From a virus, in the IMG/VR virus record IMGVR_UViG_3300007539_000191, positions 1-25,052 of that record: a stretch of 25,052 bases of DNA. One strand, given 5' to 3'. Both the position numbers and the translations under genes were made by a program. The notes beneath the pieces are model-generated. The model was not told the origin of the DNA. It made no database searches and saw only the letters and a program-made list of their open reading frames with translations. This document shows positions 22,111 to 25,052 of the stretch, piece by piece (the first letter of the stretch is position 1; each line of letters begins with the position of its first letter).

Positions 22111-25052
22111 ATGGCTGGATTCGATATAAATGATTTGTATACGGTTAGTGCAGGAGTCCTTCTAAGTGACTACTGGAACCCTTTCGTAACTAAGCATGAT
22201 ACAAGCTCCTTTTATAACTGGGAGCAGGACAACCTTCCTCTGTACGATTTAGAGGAGCGTACTGATTATCTGTGGGAGAAGCTTGGATGGCCTACTTCAT
22301 CTCTTCCTGGCATGGTCCTTGCAGTATCATCTTCAATCCCCACTCACTTAGATGTAAGTTGCAACTTCTTCCTAGATGTTTCATCAGCCATTAAAGCTCT
22401 ACCTGAAGTTCTGCACATGCCAGTGCTTATTGAGGTATGTGCCTCAGGAAACCTAGGTGATTTATGCCTTGATAATGTGAAGTGTACTCAACACGGGGCA
22501 TTGGAGATTGTAAATAGAACAGGTATTAGAATTATAGGAGCGGATAATGACGCTACTACTCCTTCTGAATTTTCTTCTTTAGTATACGCATTAAATCCAG
22601 GTAGTGAGTACGGTATTCCTCTTGACATTAGTTCTATGGATATGCAGAATATCCTGAACGATACTTCTTGTTTATTAGCATCATCTAATAATGTAGAACT
22701 AATAGGCGCGGCTGATACTGGAGGCACTGCAAGAGGCTTTGCTCAGATAAGACAGGGTTTTTATTCAAACAACTCATTCCTAACAAATTTCCTAGTTGAG
22801 TCTGTAATGGACAAACAACTAACAGCCGCTAACACAGTTAGATTATTCCCAATAGGTAATAGACACACTGCTAATGGAGTTACTGATTATACGACTACTC
22901 AACTTGATGTGTCTTGTATAAATAAGCACGATGGGTCTATAGTTAGGAGATCTAAGACTTCTTCTAATGATAATACTTGTTCACACGGATTTACAACCGC
23001 AAATTTCCTAAGAAGACTTAGCATCAAGAACTGTGATGGTCCTATTTATATTCGTGGATTTATCGTAGATGCTGCTGAAGACCAAACATCAAGCCCTTAT
23101 ACTTCATACAGCCATTCATATGAAGAGGCGGCAGCTATTGATAACAGCAGCCGAGTAACATTAGAAAACTTTGGAGTTATGAGAGGTAGAGGAGTTGGTC
23201 TTCTAGTTAATAACTCTAATGTTGATCTTAGACGAGGGTTTGCTTCAAGTAGAAACTACATAGCAAACAGTACTACCAGAGGAACTTCCTACGGTCTTAA
23301 GGCTTATAACTCTACCCTTAATGTTGTAACAGATACTTATGTGTCAGGATCTGAATACTTCTTCAACATTCAAGGTAACGATGTAGGTGCCTATCTTCAC
23401 AACTCAGTCCTTACTGGAGGTGATGGTTTTGGTGAAACTTTAGTAGGCCATCCTTCTCCAACAGTTATTAACTTCTGTGTAAATGGAACAGGGATAGAGG
23501 CCATAAACTCTGAAATAAGTGTTAAGGGATTGATTACGGCGTATAGTAATAAAAAAGGAATTAAAGCCCTTAACTCAACATTAAAAATTGATGGAATACA
23601 TTGTGAAGCTAATCAAGATGAAGGTCTTCATTTAATTAACTCTCATTTAGTATATTCAGTTGAACAATCTAGACAAGTATCTTTAAATAGATTTCAAACT
23701 ATAGCTGGAGTAGGAGAATACACGCACACTCCCTGGACATATCAGATATCTTTTGCATCTAATGGTCAGCACATTAAAATGGAGTCTTCTACATTTAAGT
23801 TAGATGATGTTGATACGAACTATGTAGACACTGCTCCTCTTATGTATTTCGCTAATCATATAGGTACGGATTCCAGCAGTGCAGAAGGAACGAACCTTAC
23901 GCAAGCTGTGGTTCTTACAAACTCATACGCACAGTTCTGCCATGCTAGAATGTTTGCTCCTCAGGCTAATAATACAGCAGACTTTGTACCTACTGTTTAT
24001 TCTCTAAGGACAGTGAAAGGGTGTTTAGTACACGCAGACAAAGGATCCACTGTTGATTTCCATGGAACATCCTACGGAGCAACGCAGCTTGTTGGCCCTG
24101 ACAATGTAAATGATTTGTCTCAGAGAAGATGCTTGGGGGTGTATGCTAACAACAACTCTCATGTAAACTTCATGGGTCCAACCTTCATAGGACAATTCTC
24201 TGTAGACGCTCTAGCAGATAACAATTCCTCAGTAAAGTTCATGCCTCATCAAGATCATGAAGGTGCTTTAGGTATTGAAAAGTGGAGTCTATCTAGTGGA
24301 GCTAACCATACTTCTGTAGAGCTACATTCTACTAGAGCCTGCTTAGTTGCTGATAAAGGATCTCTTATTAGCATGAGAGATCTTGGAGACTATCACTCAA
24401 CTTGGGATAGAGACACTATTACGGCTTCTGTTTCTGCTGCTGATTATGGAACAGGTGACGAAGGGCAAGCCTACTTAGTATCAGGTTATACTTCCAGTGG
24501 CTGCATGATAATGCTACCTAACCCTGATGATACTGACGCACAACTAAGTAGCACCTTCTCATTAACAGCTAACTTCTCAAACAAGACGAACCCTGAGGCA
24601 AACCCAAATGATCATAGAGCCTTTGCAACTCACAGAAGTATAGGTCTTTATGATGGTCACTTTGCTAGTTTCTTAGGTGTAGAGTATGACACCATTGATG
24701 AGATTGAGTTTCAGGAGAATCTTTCTACAGGTGGTTTCTGTGTGAGAGCGTTGAATGGAAGTAGAGTTGATACTTTGAACACTCACTTTATCCCTGGCCC
24801 AGTGAACGCTGATAAGGAATACTATGACCCATCTCATGATGATAACAACGCTGGTTGCTATAACTTAAGAATATGGAACATTGGAGATGGTTCTTACCTC
24901 AACTCAGGTTATTGTTCTGTAAGCGGTGTTTATCCATCACAAGCTCCTTATTGGGGTCCTCGCGCTGTATGGCAAAAGCCAGGAACTACATGGTATACTG
25001 GTCAAGGAACCGCTAATACTTCAGCAACAGGAAGGACTGGATTTACTGGTCA
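22111..25052 (+). CDS. large beta-helix tail spike/fibre protein, partial (at least 980 aa)
   Basis: The frame is open from the ATG at 22111 to the right edge; I translated it fully and found no stop, so only the N-terminal 980 residues are here. An N-terminal region (NPFVTKHDTSSFYNWEQDNL, LYDLEERTDYLWEKLGWP) probably attaches to the baseplate. From about residue 361 it carries repeated rungs of a right-handed parallel beta-helix, the fold of many phage tailspikes. One rung family has G-[LI]-x-[AL]-x-N-S-x-[LIV] (VGLLVNNSNVDL, YGLKAYNSTLNV, TGIEAINSEISV, KGIKALNSTLKI, EGLHLINSHLVY; residues 363-513). A later family has C-[LV]-x-A-x-x-[GN]-S-x-[VI] (GCLVHADKGSTVDF, CLGVYANNNSHVNF, ACLVADKGSLISM, FCVRALNGSRVDTL; residues about 637-888). 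No catalytic residues or chaperone domain can be judged, because the end is missing. It is probably the receptor-contacting spike or fibre. Confidence 0.8.
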   Translation, partial: MAGFDINDLYTVSAGVLLSDYWNPFVTKHDTSSFYNWEQDNLPLYDLEERTDYLWEKLGWPTSSLPGMVLAVSSSIPTHLDVSCNFFLDVSSAIKALPEVLHMPVLIEVCASGNLGDLCLDNVKCTQHGALEIVNRTGIRIIGADNDATTPSEFSSLVYALNPGSEYGIPLDISSMDMQNILNDTSCLLASSNNVELIGAADTGGTARGFAQIRQGFYSNNSFLTNFLVESVMDKQLTAANTVRLFPIGNRHTANGVTDYTTTQLDVSCINKHDGSIVRRSKTSSNDNTCSHGFTTANFLRRLSIKNCDGPIYIRGFIVDAAEDQTSSPYTSYSHSYEEAAAIDNSSRVTLENFGVMRGRGVGLLVNNSNVDLRRGFASSRNYIANSTTRGTSYGLKAYNSTLNVVTDTYVSGSEYFFNIQGNDVGAYLHNSVLTGGDGFGETLVGHPSPTVINFCVNGTGIEAINSEISVKGLITAYSNKKGIKALNSTLKIDGIHCEANQDEGLHLINSHLVYSVEQSRQVSLNRFQTIAGVGEYTHTPWTYQISFASNGQHIKMESSTFKLDDVDTNYVDTAPLMYFANHIGTDSSSAEGTNLTQAVVLTNSYAQFCHARMFAPQANNTADFVPTVYSLRTVKGCLVHADKGSTVDFHGTSYGATQLVGPDNVNDLSQRRCLGVYANNNSHVNFMGPTFIGQFSVDALADNNSSVKFMPHQDHEGALGIEKWSLSSGANHTSVELHSTRACLVADKGSLISMRDLGDYHSTWDRDTITASVSAADYGTGDEGQAYLVSGYTSSGCMIMLPNPDDTDAQLSSTFSLTANFSNKTNPEANPNDHRAFATHRSIGLYDGHFASFLGVEYDTIDEIEFQENLSTGGFCVRALNGSRVDTLNTHFIPGPVNADKEYYDPSHDDNNAGCYNLRIWNIGDGSYLNSGYCSVSGVYPSQAPYWGPRAVWQKPGTTWYTGQGTANTSATGRTGFTG

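Overview
The window is the baseplate and tail-fibre part of the genome of a tailed bacteriophage with a contractile (myovirus-type) tail. This follows from gene content and order: on the + strand a tape measure protein is followed by a tube-initiator-like protein, a short LysM/gp53-like protein, a large hub protein, a gp5/VgrG-like spike, a gp25-like wedge protein, a gp6/gpJ-like wedge protein and a gp7/gpI-like wedge protein, then fibre-type proteins. The same order occurs in Mu- and P2-like phages and in related contractile injection systems. The DNA is moderately AT-rich (about 40% GC by eye) and AGA is a favoured arginine codon. The host cannot be named from this sequence. Several proteins are much larger than their T4 counterparts.

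Layout. Bases 1-101 hold no gene. A small AT-rich gene of unknown function (102-374) runs leftward. A 60-base divergent intergenic region (375-434) with inverted repeats separates it from a tightly packed rightward cluster that continues to the right edge. The cluster is: unknown 159-residue protein (435-914), tape measure (916-2730), tube initiator/hub linker (2738-3682), LysM/gp53-like (3679-3972), expanded hub (3969-6209), spike with an octad beta-helix needle and no lysozyme domain (6206-7246), LamG-fold protein (7256-9970), gp25-like (9970-10422), gp6-like (10419-12002), giant gp7/gpI-like (11995-16572), three paralogous fibre-adaptor-type proteins (16572-18953, 18950-21496, 21525-22109), and a beta-helix spike or fibre that runs off the right edge (22111-25052, at least 980 residues).

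How the genes work together. The tape measure sets tube length and ends at the initiator, hub and spike, which form the central axis of the baseplate. The LysM-like, gp25-like, gp6-like and gp7-like proteins would form the wedges around it. The LamG protein and the three adaptor-type proteins carry beta-sandwich modules of carbohydrate-binding type, and with the beta-helix fibre probably make the receptor-contacting periphery. Most neighbours overlap by 1-8 bases or are 1-10 bases apart, and many starts lack a clear Shine-Dalgarno site, so translational coupling is likely. The most unusual signal is in 16572-18953: the paralogous adaptor fold appears to be interrupted by one beta-sandwich module, which is itself interrupted by a second, locally AT-rich one. 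No capsid, sheath, tube or lysis gene lies in the window.
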